Source: Viola odorata (lineage: Eukaryota > Streptophyta > Magnoliopsida > Malpighiales > Violaceae). From it: 64,000 nucleotides of DNA. The position numbers and the translations under genes are program-made. Under the pieces are notes generated by a model. It searched no databases and was not told where the DNA came from. It worked only from the letters and a program-made list of their open reading frames with translations. Shown here piece by piece: positions 11,608 to 22,722 of this stretch. The stretch is from assembly GCA_963691705.1 (NCBI GenBank), contig OY829538.1, forward strand, positions 50,123,151 through 50,187,150. Reading direction: 5' to 3'. How positions within the stretch are numbered: the stretch's first letter is position 1; every line of letters starts with the position of its first letter.

Positions 11608-11650
11608 TCAACTATTTCATAGCATCGATGCCCAACAAAAACACCCAAAA
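11582..11650 (-). pseudogene. terpene synthase exon 6 edge and intron fragment
   Basis: About 66 bases match 12778-12840, the 5' edge of exon 6 and the intron before it: 'gtgtgataagctcgcat', then 'tctttcaacta', 'catagc' and 'aaaaacac' in the same order and spacing. It abuts the third tandem repeat unit. It is too short and diverged to function and marks another lost copy of the gene. 11651-12089 holds only AT-rich flank; from about 11980 it is homologous to the 3' flank of the second terpene synthase copy (21588-21685). Confidence 0.6.
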
Positions 11651-12089
11651 AAATATACACCATTAACTTGTGAAAATATTGTAAGTTCTAGAAAATAGTC
11701 TTGAGAATTTGTATCTCATTGATATTTTATATAAATTATGAGTGTTTACATCTCGAGTTTGGTATATCTTCCTTATTTGTTCAGTTATTTCTTAATTTTA
11801 TCAAAGTTAAAAAATTAACCAAAGTTTCAGCAACCAAGTATGAGGTGTAACTAATTTACATTCTCTCTTTTTTTTTTCTTGCATTAATATTACATTCAAT
11901 TTTAAAAAAAAAAATTAATGAAGAGATCTTTCAAAACACCAAATCTTATATATGTATTCTTTTATTAAAAGCTTTCAAAATACAAACGATTTTATTTTAC
12001 ATTATTAAAAGCTCATGGGAAAAAGTATACCCTTTGAAATGAAATAAAAACCAATTTTTGCATCCAATCATGAAAAACTATCCTCTTAA

Positions 12090-15000
12090 TTAAAAAGTTA
12101 CATTATCGATAAACAATGCAATGACGTAATCTTTCAAACTGAGAGGGATAGTATATGCATCGTCCGTCTCGTAAATAACATCTGTTACGCGTATAAGGTT
12201 GACGAAAATATCAATCAGATGCATCGGGACAACAACACTTGCTCTCATGGACTCCTCATTTATATCCTTCCATCCATTCGTATCTATTTTTTGAATCTCT
12301 TCAATTGCTATTTTCTTTGAGACATTGTATTCTTTCATGTAACATTCAACACCAGAAGCACAATCTCCTCTCTCTTGCTCCGCCTTCATTCAAGAAAATA
12401 AAATAAATCCACATTAGTGCACCTTTTCAATGAAAATCATTCGTTAATAAGCATATAATTAATTGATTATTTTACTGATTATAAAATTATTAATAGGAAA
12501 TTGAATTTAGGGTCAAATTTTATTTCTGGGTAAAAAATATGAAAATCATTCACATACCTCATGGCCAGATATGTCGTTCATTAGACGACCGATCATTTTT
12601 CCTGCTCTAATAATTCTCGGATTGCTTTTAAGCCATTCATATTCTTTGACCCCTGTCTCCTCTATGCCGAGGAATGATGACGCCATGAGCACACCATAAG
12701 CACTTGTCGTGTATCCATTGCTAATGTACTCATCAAATGATGGCACATAGCCGCCGTTGGACCACTTTGCTTCTGTGTCATAGGCTCGCACTAGTTCTTT
12801 GAACTAATACATAGCGTGGACCGACAAAAAAACACATTAAAAAAGAAACATCACTTTGTAATTAAGTACTAGATGTACTCTCTTTTTTCTGATTTCAGAA
12901 AAAAGTACTAAATTAGCATCTAAGTGATTAATTGAGTGTGCATATTGAAATTAATCAGTATTAAAGATAAATAGATTGAAATTGATGAATCAAAAAGAAG
13001 AAAAAGTTAAAACATAAACTTTACAGAGAATTATCCTCCATCAATCTTATACTACTCTATCATAAATAAAAAGAATTCGGTAATAAAAATTGTAGAGACT
13101 GTATATTATTTGTAACTTTATCCTTTAAAAAGAACTAAAGATGAAGACAAGTATTCTTACTGCCTCTTTCGCATAATATGCACCATGAGATCTTCCTTCT
13201 TTGCTCAACCATTCCTCTGTTTCATCGAAAAAATCCAAGAGAGCCTTGTACAAGATTTTAAGGTAGTCAGCTTTTAGTTCATCCATGGCATCAATACTGC
13301 ACCTGAAAATAATATTAACATAGAAAAAACAATTACTCTTTTTTTCAAGAGAGATATAAATTCGAAGAGAATGTCATGTTAATTATAATTAACCTGTTAA
13401 ATGCACGGGTGAAACTTTGAAGTTCTTCAAAAGTGGCATAGGCGTCGTAAGTATCATCTACGATAGATACAAGCATCGTATACTTTGTAACAATGATTCG
13501 AGAAATTTCATATTTGGGCTCAAAGTGCATCCCATTCGCCCAAAAATATATTTCCACAATTCTATCTCTTGCGTAAGGAAACTCTTTGCTAAAATTCAAC
13601 TCTTCCCACCACCTGAATCATACACAATTTATTCTTAAATCCACAATTATCATAACCAAAGTGGATAACGAAGTGTTCGAGCTCTTAGTTCAATATAGTT
13701 CAATTGTTCAACCAAATATCAACTAGAAAATTGACCGCTAGTTTAGTAAAATAAAAAAAATTATAAAAATCAATAAAATAAAACTTTACCTTGATAAGAT
13801 GCTCAACTCTTGTTGGTGTAGTAATTGTACTCGATTAAAATCAATCTTGGCAAATCGAACAAGAGTTTCATCTCTAGACTCATCTTCTTGATAGAAAGAG
13901 ATGAATTTCTTAGTCTCAATTCTTGGTATTCCTTTGTGATGTGGACGATTGAGAGCATTCTTGATTAGTTTTTCAAGATGATTTGGGTTTTCTCCAGAAG
14001 TCAATGACTCAAGGTTTGATCTTGCAAATGCGATCGCTTCTTCTAAAATATTTTCCCCATGGAAACTCACATGAGCAGCTTCATACAAATCAAGAACTCC
14101 TTTCACATCCTTGCTGATAACTTCCTTAAACTTACCAGTGTTGTCGTCCTTATACTTTTCGAACACATCTGATTCACATGCAGTTATCAATGTTAGTGTA
14201 ATATTCCTTCCATAATTATTTAGTTGTTCATTTAGCTAATTAAATCATTTTAATAAGGTGAAAAGGGATGGTGGCCAAAAATTATTTCTCAATAACCCTC
14301 GAACTAGAGCATTCTACTATCACCTGTTGGCTCAGCGGCGGCCAAAAAAAGAAAGTTAGAGGGTGCCAAGTCTATGTAGTTAAATTATTCTTTTAGGAAA
14401 CTACATAATACTCTATATTATATAATTTTTATATATTTTTCCTCTCTAGTATGGAAAAAAAATATCCAATATTTATAAACTATATCTTAAAAAATTATAA
14501 AAAAATTATAATATATTTAAAAAGTTTTTATTTATGTATCATTAATATTATAAAGTTATCTTAAATTTTAAATCATTTTTAAAGTACAATTCCTTTTTGG
14601 GGTCAAACATAGATTATTTAAAAAATCAAAATATAATTAATTAAAATTTAAAAAGTTATAGACTATATTAAGAACTTTCAAAAAATTTAAGAAAATAAAA
14701 TTATATGAAAAAATTAAACTTAAAAACTATAATAGAGTTTTAAAAAAAAATAAAGGGGGCTGGAACCTATCCTTGCACCACTTAAATCCGCCCGTGTTGC
14801 CAGGTGGTGTACAAAACTTATCCAAAGATATCCAACGTTCAATGAGCAGGTTTATCTTCTCATCATACCAAAGTTTCGAAGGGGAATGTCCGATTAAATT
14901 TCTCACTATCGTATGAAGCAAGGATACTCTAAATATAGCTTCGTGTCTACAAACACTCATCCGATATGCATTCGATACGCGAGGACACTTATAAAAAAAA

Positions 15001-16200
15001 TTAAATTTAAATCGGATACTTTTTAGATAGTTGAGAACATTCTATAAATATAAGAACTTTTACGATACTTAAAGAACACGTGAATACAATCTTTTCTGAA
15101 GTTTCAATAATAATTTTAAGAAATAAAAATACTACACTTAATAAAAAATAAGCATAATAAAGAGAAATTAGGAAAATTAGAACACTTTTTTTTTGCATCA
15201 TACCAATTTTTTTACTTTTTTTAAAGTTAAACACAACCTAAGTTCTTCAAGTTTCAAGAAGAAACAAATGCATACTGTTTTGAATTTCTTTCAATCTCTC
15301 TAACAAGAATTAGTTTATTATTTGAGTTTTAAATTCGACTTCTTTTTTCTCGATTAAAATTTTCAATTTTAATTGTAATATGAAATCGACAACTATGATG
15401 GTTAATACAATTATTCAACGACATTACAATTCAAATAATAGCGTTATAAGCAAGTTATACCAATTTTGTCCTACTGTTACTATTTACCATTTACTTACCA
15501 CAGGGCATGTTGTAGCCATGTTGTCTTAAGACCCGAAACAGAGTTGATGTGATGGAGAGGCCGTAATCATTGTTTTGAAGCAGAGCAGGAAGCGCAGAGA
15601 ATATCAGAGCGAGTTGGTCTTCAATCACTTCCTCGAAATGGTATGACACGCCAAGTCGGCACAGCACGTCGATCAACTCTATGTTTTCAATCGGATCATT
15701 TGCAGAAGCCATCAGCATGCTCTTAACCTCTTCTTTCAACACTTCTACTTGCTCTGTATACCTCTCAAATTCCTGCATTTGCCACATAAAAAATGTATTT
15801 CAAAAGAGAAATTAATATATATAATTAAAGAGCTAATAATCTACATTTTTTTTGTGAAATTAATAATTAACTTCGTCACTCCTCGTGTGTAATAAGAACA
15901 ATTCATATTTCTAATAATTGATTAATTAAGTAAAGTAGACAGTTTATTACAATTTCACAATTTCATATGAAAAAAGGAATTATCTTATTGATAGTAAAAA
16001 TGTCAATAAAATTCAAATCTCACATTTCTCAATAAAAACAATACTATCTATATATATATATATATATATGAAAAAGGCGATGAAGTAGTTACCGAGTGAG
16101 GAAAGGAGAAAGATGCAAAGTTGGAACCCCACAAAGTTGGAGGGAAGTTTGCGAGGGGCCGTAAAATGGTTGTTGGTAGATGCGTCGTCGTACTGGCCAT
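12090..16200 (-). CDS. sesquiterpene synthase, TPS-a type, seven exons, intact
   Basis: Predicted cytosolic terpene synthase of 553 aa, which would ionise and cyclise farnesyl diphosphate; the product is unknown. Exons from 5' to 3': 16093-16200, 15499-15772, 13790-14168, 13394-13612, 13161-13302, 12558-12803, 12090-12383. All introns are GT-AG and the phase is continuous. The seven-exon layout and the 219-bp exon 4 are typical of the family. Motifs: R(P)X8W at residues 14-24, RDR at 269-271, DDTYD at 306-310, and an NSE/DTE-like NDISGHEAE at 450-458 that has Gly at the usual Ser/Thr position. There is no plastid transit extension before R14, which favours a sesquiterpene synthase. Intron 2 is long (1330 bp) and AT-rich. 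A TATAAATA lies upstream at 16338-16345. The neighbouring copy at 21686-27846 is dead. Expression is not known from sequence. Confidence 0.92.
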
Positions 16201-16337
16201 TTTTCCAACTCAATAAAAAGATTTATACCCAATTAATTAATTAATTAGAAAAAAAATGCCTTCAAAGTTCAAACTAACTTTGATAATTCTCTTCTTGTTT
16301 GCTTGGATTTATGATGATTGAAGAAGAAGGCCACACG

Positions 16338-16345
16338 TATTTATA
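16338..16345 (-). promoter_or_regulatory. TATA box of the intact terpene synthase
   Basis: TATAAATA on the minus strand lies 138 bp before the ATG at 16200. A start about 30 bp downstream would give a 5' leader of roughly 100 bases. The surrounding 90 bp recur upstream of the pseudogene copy, which supports a conserved promoter. A Mutator-like element begins only 124 bp further upstream. Confidence 0.55.
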
Positions 16346-16468
16346 ATGAAGTTTTGCATGGCCACCGGAATGGATTTTCGTCTGATGGCTGTAGCAATGG
16401 ACCCAAATTGTTTCTTTGTACGAATACGGGTTGTTTTTGGCGGCTTCGTTTTAATATGTATAGAAAAA

Positions 16469-19400
16469 GGACTCAAATTTGATTTGAGTCCCTACACTCT
16501 AATTGATTGTCTTATTTCAGCCCTCTGTGTTATTTTTGATTTAAAACCTCCCTCCACTTAAGTCGAATGATTTATTTCATCCCTCCGCCTAACGTCATCC
16601 ACTTTTTCCGTCTATTTACTTACGTGTTGTGCCACGTCAATCGTCACGTCACTGACTACTGACGTGTTGACGTGTCACGCCACGTCATTCTTTTCTTTCT
16701 TTTCCTTTTCTTTCTTTTTCTTTTTTTCTTTCTCTTTTTCCTTTCTTCTCTCCCTTTCGCTCCTCTTTCCTTTCTCTATTCTCTTCTCTGCTCTCTTTCA
16801 CTCTTTTTCTTTTTCTTTTTTTCTTTTTTCTTTTTTATTGTATGAGATTGGAGCGGCTGTGGTGGCTGGGCAGCGGTGGTGATGATGATGGGTTTGCGAC
16901 TTGTGGTGGCTGGGCAGCGGTGGTGGAGAGACGGAGGTTGGGAAGCGGTTCGTGCGGCGATTTGAAGTGGGTTGATTTGGTCCGGACTGTGTGTGGTGAT
17001 GGGTAATTAGATGATTATGGACGATTTGAGTGATGGTGGCAATTTGAAGTGGTTCAGCTCGGGTGATGGTGAGCAGCTGTGAGACTGGCGGTGGTGACTA
17101 CGATGGTTCGGCGGGGTTGTGGCTAGCCAGTTTGAGTTAATTGATTTTGCGGGGAATTACTGTAATTAATTTGCAAGGAAGGGCTGAAAATTGGATTTCG
17201 TTGATTTTGCAGGGATTGGACATTAACTTGATAATTGCAGGGTGATTAATTGGAATTTTTGCAGGGATTGGACATTAACTTGATAATTGTAGGGTGATTA
17301 ATTGGATTTGGTAACTGCAGTGAGTGAGTGAGTGTTGTGAGCTTTTGATTTTCCGATCCCCTCTTCCAATTGCAGAAACTCCATTTTAAAGCCGAGGAGC
17401 GTCTGTGCGGCATGGGTTTATGAATTGATTTTAGAAATCTCTACTAGGAATCAATTTCAGAAATTTCTGTGCGAGGATGGGTTAATGAATAAATTTTAGA
17501 TTTGAGAAAATAAGAGAAAAAAAAAAAAAAAAAAAAAAGAAAGAAAAGAGGAAGAGTGTGCGCAGGAAGAGGAACATAGGAAGAAGAAGAGAAAGAAAAA
17601 AGAAAAAAGAAAAGAGAAAAAAAGAAATAAAAGAATGACGTGGCAATTGACGTGGCGTGACACGTCAGCAGTCAGTGATGTGGCGATTGACGTGGCACGA
17701 CACGTAAGCAAACAGACGGAAAAAGTGGATGGCGTTAGGTGGAGGGATGAAATAAATCATTCGACTTAAGTGGAGGGAGGTTTTAAATCAAAAATAACAT
17801 AGAGGGCTGAAATAAGACAATCAGACATGCAACACGGGTTCCTTCAAGGGAACAGTACGCTGGACTGTGTCATGACAGCTAACGAAATCACCCACTTCCT
17901 TAAGTCTAGGCGCCGACAAGGTTTTCTATTCAAGCTTGACTTCGAGAAGGCCTATGACTCTGTCGAATGGAGTTACCTGGATGACATTTTGAGTCATATG
18001 GAGTTCAGCGCTAAGTGGCGGGGTTGGGTTAAACAGTGCCTCGGCACTGCTAGGGTCTCTGTCCTCATTAATGGGTCTCCGACTCAGGAATTTGGAGTAG
18101 GCCGTGGTCTGAGACATGGGTGTCCGATGTCTCCATTTCTGTTTAACATAGCTGCAGAAGGACTGAACCAGCTATTTGTTAGAGCCAAGTCGGGAGGACT
18201 GCTTCGGGGTATCGGGAATGAGACGCGGGGGTGGGATATTACACACCTTCAATTTGCAGACTACACATTAGTATTTGTTAACAACGACGAACAGGAAATT
18301 CAGTGTGTCAAAGGGTTACTGCGATGGTTTGATGCGTTCTCTGGTCTTAAGTTCAATTATTTCAAGAGCACCTTAGTGGGGGTTAACGTGTTTAGACACC
18401 TGGGGACATCTATGACTCGTAGAGCAGGTTGTAAATACGAGATTTTACCATTCAAGTACCTGGGGTCCTATGTGGGGATGAACCCGAAGAGACTTTCCAG
18501 TTGGGATTTCTTACTAATAAGTATACAGAAGAAACTGGCAACGTGGAAGGGACCTTTATTATCTGTGAGTGGGAGAACAACCTTAGTTAAATCAGTCCTA
18601 ATGAGTCTGCCAGTTTACAACATGTCCATCTACCGCATGCCTAAGGGCATCATTCGGAGGTGTAACCAAATCATGGCTCGATTTCTTTGGAGTGGCAACG
18701 AACATCGCCAGGGGTTAACCAAGGTGAGGTGGTCTAAAGTTATCCGTCCAAAAGACCTGAGAGGGATGGGTCTGGGGTGCATGCAGACTCGCAATGAAGC
18801 CCTTCTCTTGAAATGGGTTTGGGATCTCTTGGCAGGGGATAAAAAGAAATCGGTAGAAATAGTGCGCAATGAATACAACATCAACACGTTGGGAGACTTC
18901 TGGATCCAAGACAGCGCGACCTTTTCTACCATCTGGAGCGACATCATTCGGGTATGCGGGAGATCCTCCTCCTTGTTTGGGACCTGGATACCAAACGTCC
19001 AGCTAGCTATCGGCTCTGGGGACACAACTAGATTTTGGTGGGATCCTTGGGCTACACAAGCTCCGCTGGCTCTCAAATACCCCCGGTTGTACTCTATAAC
19101 CAGTAACAGGATGGGAGTTATCCGGGAGTTCGGATCTTGGCAAGACTCGGGATGGCATTGGCAAATTCCTTGGAGACGGGGACTATTTGAGTGGGAGGTG
19201 GACGAGGTAAAAAATATACAGGAGCTCCTGCTTCTTCCAAACAGAAACGCTTGCGCACACCAGCTGCGATGGAAGCTCGAAAGATCGGGTGAGTTTTCAA
19301 TCAAATCCATTAGCCAGGTCATTGAACAGACTAGAAACGGACACCTCAAAAATGACATCCTTCTCACATGTTGGCGGGGGACTATTCCTTATCAGGTTGA

Positions 19401-20170
19401 ATTCTTCACGTGGCTGGTCCTGCAAGACCGTATCGCCACTCGAGAATTTCTGATGAAGCGCAACATCCTTACTGAGGACACTTGTCTTATGTGTGTATTC
19501 CTGTGAGGAGAACATTCACCATCTATTCCTCCACTGCCATAAGGTTGACCTGATGTGGGAAGCTATCACGCGTTGGGCAGGGATTGATTGGGCTCGTCCG
19601 AGGCACGTGGAAGATTTGTGGCGTAGCTGGCGCGGGCTGTTTCCTGGGCATCACTCCCAGAAGCTGGACATGTGGCAGATGTTGCTTCAGGCAATTCTAT
19701 GGAGCACGTGGAAGCATAGAAATGATATTGTGTTCCGGCAGGAGAATTACAGCCATCCGAAGTTACAGCATGTCATCTTCTCCACTTGGAGGCGCTGGCT
19801 TCGTAGCAAGGACAAAACATTTCCATACTCTACTACTCAAATGGAAATGTCCTCTTCGTGGTTACAGGTGTGGGGCTGTCATCCAGCTTCAACAGCCACT
19901 GATTAGAAGTAATTGAGTCGTTGTTATAGGGTTCTAGGCCTCCTGTTTCGTGGTCGCATGCTTTGTAGTAGTGTGATTCTTGCTGGCCATGTTGGCTTGT
20001 TTTTTAGCAGCCTTTTGGGTCTTAGGCTGCTGATTATCAACAGCTGAGTGATCCAGCTTGTAAATATTCTCCTCCTTGCTTCTGTAGCCATTTTCCCAAT
20101 GGCTTTCATAAAATCCTTCTGCTTATTAAAAAAAAAATTAGAGTGCAGGGACTCAAATTTGATTTAGGCC
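16469..20170. mobile_element. Mutator-like element with a nested LINE, 10-bp TSD
   Basis: Perfect 10-bp duplications TATAGAAAAA flank the element (16459-16468 and 20171-20180). The terminal inverted repeats are about 190 bp. The left arm (16469-16680) contains 'gagtccctacactctaattg', 'acttaagtcgaatgatttat' and repeated 'gacgtg...cacgtca' modules; the right arm (17636-17820 plus 20138-20170) has the reverse complement. Between them are a CT-rich tract (16686-16840), a GGT/GGC-rich core, and a GA-rich tract (17510-17635). No transposase is present, so it is non-autonomous. The LINE at 17821-20137 is inserted in the right arm. Long arms and a 10-bp TSD point to the Mutator superfamily. Confidence 0.85.
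17821..20137 (+). pseudogene. 5'-truncated L1-type LINE, reverse transcriptase and zinc-binding region
   Basis: The ORF at 17827-19506 begins inside the reverse transcriptase. It shows motif A (LDFEKAYDSVEW), motif B (GRGLRHGCPMSP) and motif C as FADYTLVF, in which the second catalytic Asp of the usual FADD is Tyr. It continues into a zf-RVT-like region (WLVLQDRIATREFLMKR, TCLMC). A +1 frameshift near 19495-19505 moves the rest to 19493-19906 (EENIHHLFLHCHKVDLMWEA). The insert ends in a poly(A) run at about 20127-20137. The endonuclease and first ORF are missing, as expected from 5' truncation during target-primed insertion. It is inactive. Confidence 0.9.
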
Positions 20171-20180
20171 TATAGAAAAA

Positions 20181-20760
20181 TTAATATTTATTAGAGGCTC
20201 ATCAGCAAGCTCATGTTTGAATGGAGCAAGCTCATGTTTGAATGGATCAAAACTCATCTCATATTTATTTATTAATTTGATATTTTATCAAATTAATTAA
20301 TATTCAGACCAATAAGATGAAGACACATGTCATCTTTCCAATTCAGAACCACCCTTATAAGCCTATAAATAAAAACCTCATCAAAAAGTGAAAAGGGAGG
20401 AGATTTTTGGAGACAAAAATTGCTGCAGAGATCAAGAACTGAAGCGGATTGTCCACAAGAAAGAAGGAGGAAAACTATAAGCCAATTCAATGCCAGTTTT
20501 TCTCTCAAGTAAATCAAATCAAATAAAAAATGAGCCACAAGTTGATTCAAAGTTGGTTTTTCTCAAATCAATTGCGGACCACAAGCTGATTCAAGGCCAG
20601 GTCGTCATTCAACAACTCAAGTCCAAATCCAGAGTGAGGACCGATTCATTAATGAGAGGAATCAAGAGAAGAAGAACCATTTTATCATACATTCAACATT
20701 TGTAATTTGACACGTGTAATTTTTTCCTATTACAGAGGAAATTTGTGTGTATAGGAATTA
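20181..20760. other. non-coding stretch, possible LTR remnant
   Basis: No gene seen. It contains a 21-bp direct repeat ('aagctcatgtttgaatgga' at about 20208 and 20229), a TATA-like 'cctataaataaa' at about 20362, and two variants of a block beginning 'ccacaagttgattcaa' (about 20535 and 20578). This layout could be an old LTR, but I see no matching partner, primer site or TSD. Confidence 0.3.
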
Positions 20761-21462
20761 GGGGTGTCATAAAGTCCCGAGACCCGAAGACTCGGTCCCA
20801 GACTCGGGTTTTTTTCGGAACCGGGACCAGTCCCGACCCGAATTGTCTCGGGTCCCGACCGGTCAGGACCGGGACCCGTCGGGTCTGTCCCGACTAAAAA
20901 TGGTCCCGGTCCTCAATCCTCAATTTCTCCATTTCATCTCATCTTCTTTCTCTGTCTCCACTGCCATTCCCAGAAAAATACAATTTCTAACCCTCTCCCT
21001 CATTCAATCTCACCCTCTCAATCACTAATCCTTACATCGTCATCAACCGCGACACCCACCACCAGCATCACCATCTCCTTACCTAGTGCTTCTCCATCAC
21101 AACCACCCGATCTACACCACTGCTGGCAGCCACACAAGCACAAGAGCCAAGTAATTTGTTCCTGCATATTTATCATCATCATCATCTCTCCATATATATA
21201 TTGCTGGATATTTTGCAGAAATTTTTTAGGTAGAGAATTTGATATTTAAATATTTTGCAGAATTTTTTTTGTTTTGAAAAAAAAAACCAGGGACTATTTT
21301 TTTCGGGTTTGATCCCGGTTCTGGAAACATTTGACGAGTAGAGACCCGGATTGGAATTTTAGTCTCATTTTTTGTCAGGATCGGAACTTATCCCATCCTG
21401 AAGGGACTCAGGTCTATAGGTTTCGGGACCACTGAGAGCAGTCTCGACCCAAATTGACACCC
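20761..21462. mobile_element. hAT-like non-autonomous element, 702 bp
   Basis: The termini GGGGTGTCAT and ...TTGACACCC are inverted and of the type seen in plant hAT elements. Flanking 8-mers AGGAATTA (20753-20760) and AGGAATGA (21463-21470) differ by one base, fitting an 8-bp hAT duplication. Subterminal regions are rich in repeated 'cgggacc'/'ggtcccg' words in both orientations, as expected of subterminal transposase-binding repeats. No transposase is encoded. Confidence 0.7.
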
Positions 21463-21776
21463 AGGAATGATGAAAACGTAGTTTTACACAAAACAACAAA
21501 AAAAACGTTGCTTACTGTAAATAAATAAAAAACGTTGTCAAAGAAATAAGGAAAGTGGGTTACGTTGTCAGAGAAACAACAAATGATTTTATTTTATATT
21601 ATTAAAAGCTCATGGGCAAAATATACCCTTTGAAATGAAATAAAAAGCAATTTTTGCATCCAATCATCAAAAATTATCCTCTTAATTAAAAAGTCATATT
21701 ATCGATACACAATGAAATGATGTGATCTTTTAAATTGAGAGGAATAATATATGCATCGTCCGTGTCGTAAATAATA

Positions 21777-22011
21777 CTCCCTCCGGACACAATTACTTGT
21801 CATTTTACTGTTCATGCACGCATTCCGAGGATGCTGAATGGCTCGCTATTTGACCCCAAAAAATTTCGTACTTTTTTTCGAACGTACGTTAAGGATTAAC
21901 GTACGTTCGAGAAAAAAATCGGAAGTTTTTGGGGTCAAATAGTGAGCCATTCGGCTTCCTCGAAACACGTGCATGAACAGTAAAACGACAAGTAATTGTG
22001 TCCGGAGGGAG
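21777..22011. mobile_element. Stowaway-like MITE in terpene synthase pseudogene exon 7
   Basis: The 235-bp element has inverted ends CTCCCTCCGGACACAATTAC and its complement, flanked by TA dinucleotides (21775-21776 and 22012-22013), as in Tc1/mariner-derived Stowaway MITEs. The two halves are largely complementary and would fold into a hairpin. It interrupts the coding sequence shortly after the residues Ile-Arg-Val-Thr-Asp, where the intact gene reads through. Confidence 0.9.
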
Positions 22012-22722
22012 TATCTGTTACGCGTATAAGGTTGACGAAAGTATCAATCAGATGCATCGAGACAACAACACTTGCTCTGATGGACTCCTCATTTATATCC
22101 TTCCATCCATTCTTATCTTTTTCTTGAATCTCTTCAATTGCTATTTTCTTTGAGACATTATATTCTTTAATGTAGCATTCAACACCAGAAGCACAATCTC
22201 CTCTCTCTTGCTCCTTCTTCACACAAGAAAATAAAATAAATTCACATTAGTGCAACATTTTGATAAAAATAACTCATTGACTCTTATCCTTTAAAGCAAT
22301 AATAATATCAGTCTATTAAAAAAAAAAACATATTTTATTGATTTATTTCGTTGGTGATAAAAATACACATAAGAATTCAAATTTATTATCAAATCCTACC
22401 TCCACCTTTCGAAAATAAAAATATGAAAATCATTCACATACCTCATGGCCAGATATGCCATTCATTAGACGACCCATCATTTTTCCTGCTCTAATAATTC
22501 TTTGATTTTTAAGCCATTCATATTCTTTGACCCTGTCTTGTCTACGCCGAGGAGTGATGACGCCATGTGCACACCATAAGCACTTGTCCTGCATCCATTA
22601 CCTATACACTCATTGAACGACGGCACGTAGTCATCGTTGGACCACTTTGCTTCTGTGTCATAGGCTCGCACTAGTTCTTTGAACTAATTCAAAACGTCGA
22701 CCGACAAAAACCACATTAAAAA

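Noticed and set aside
14727..14960. Possible extra terpene synthase exon in intron 2
   Set aside because: The translation does not resemble any terpene synthase segment and the reading phase from exon 2 to exon 3 is complete without it.
18630..19367. Long antisense reading frame (245 codons) opposite the LINE
   Set aside because: It is a shadow of the LINE reverse transcriptase frame; composition and lack of recognisable domains argue against a gene.
20340..20750. Candidate non-coding RNA or LTR with TATA-like signal
   Set aside because: Only a TATA-like word and short repeats are visible; no partner LTR, TSD or conserved structure could be shown.
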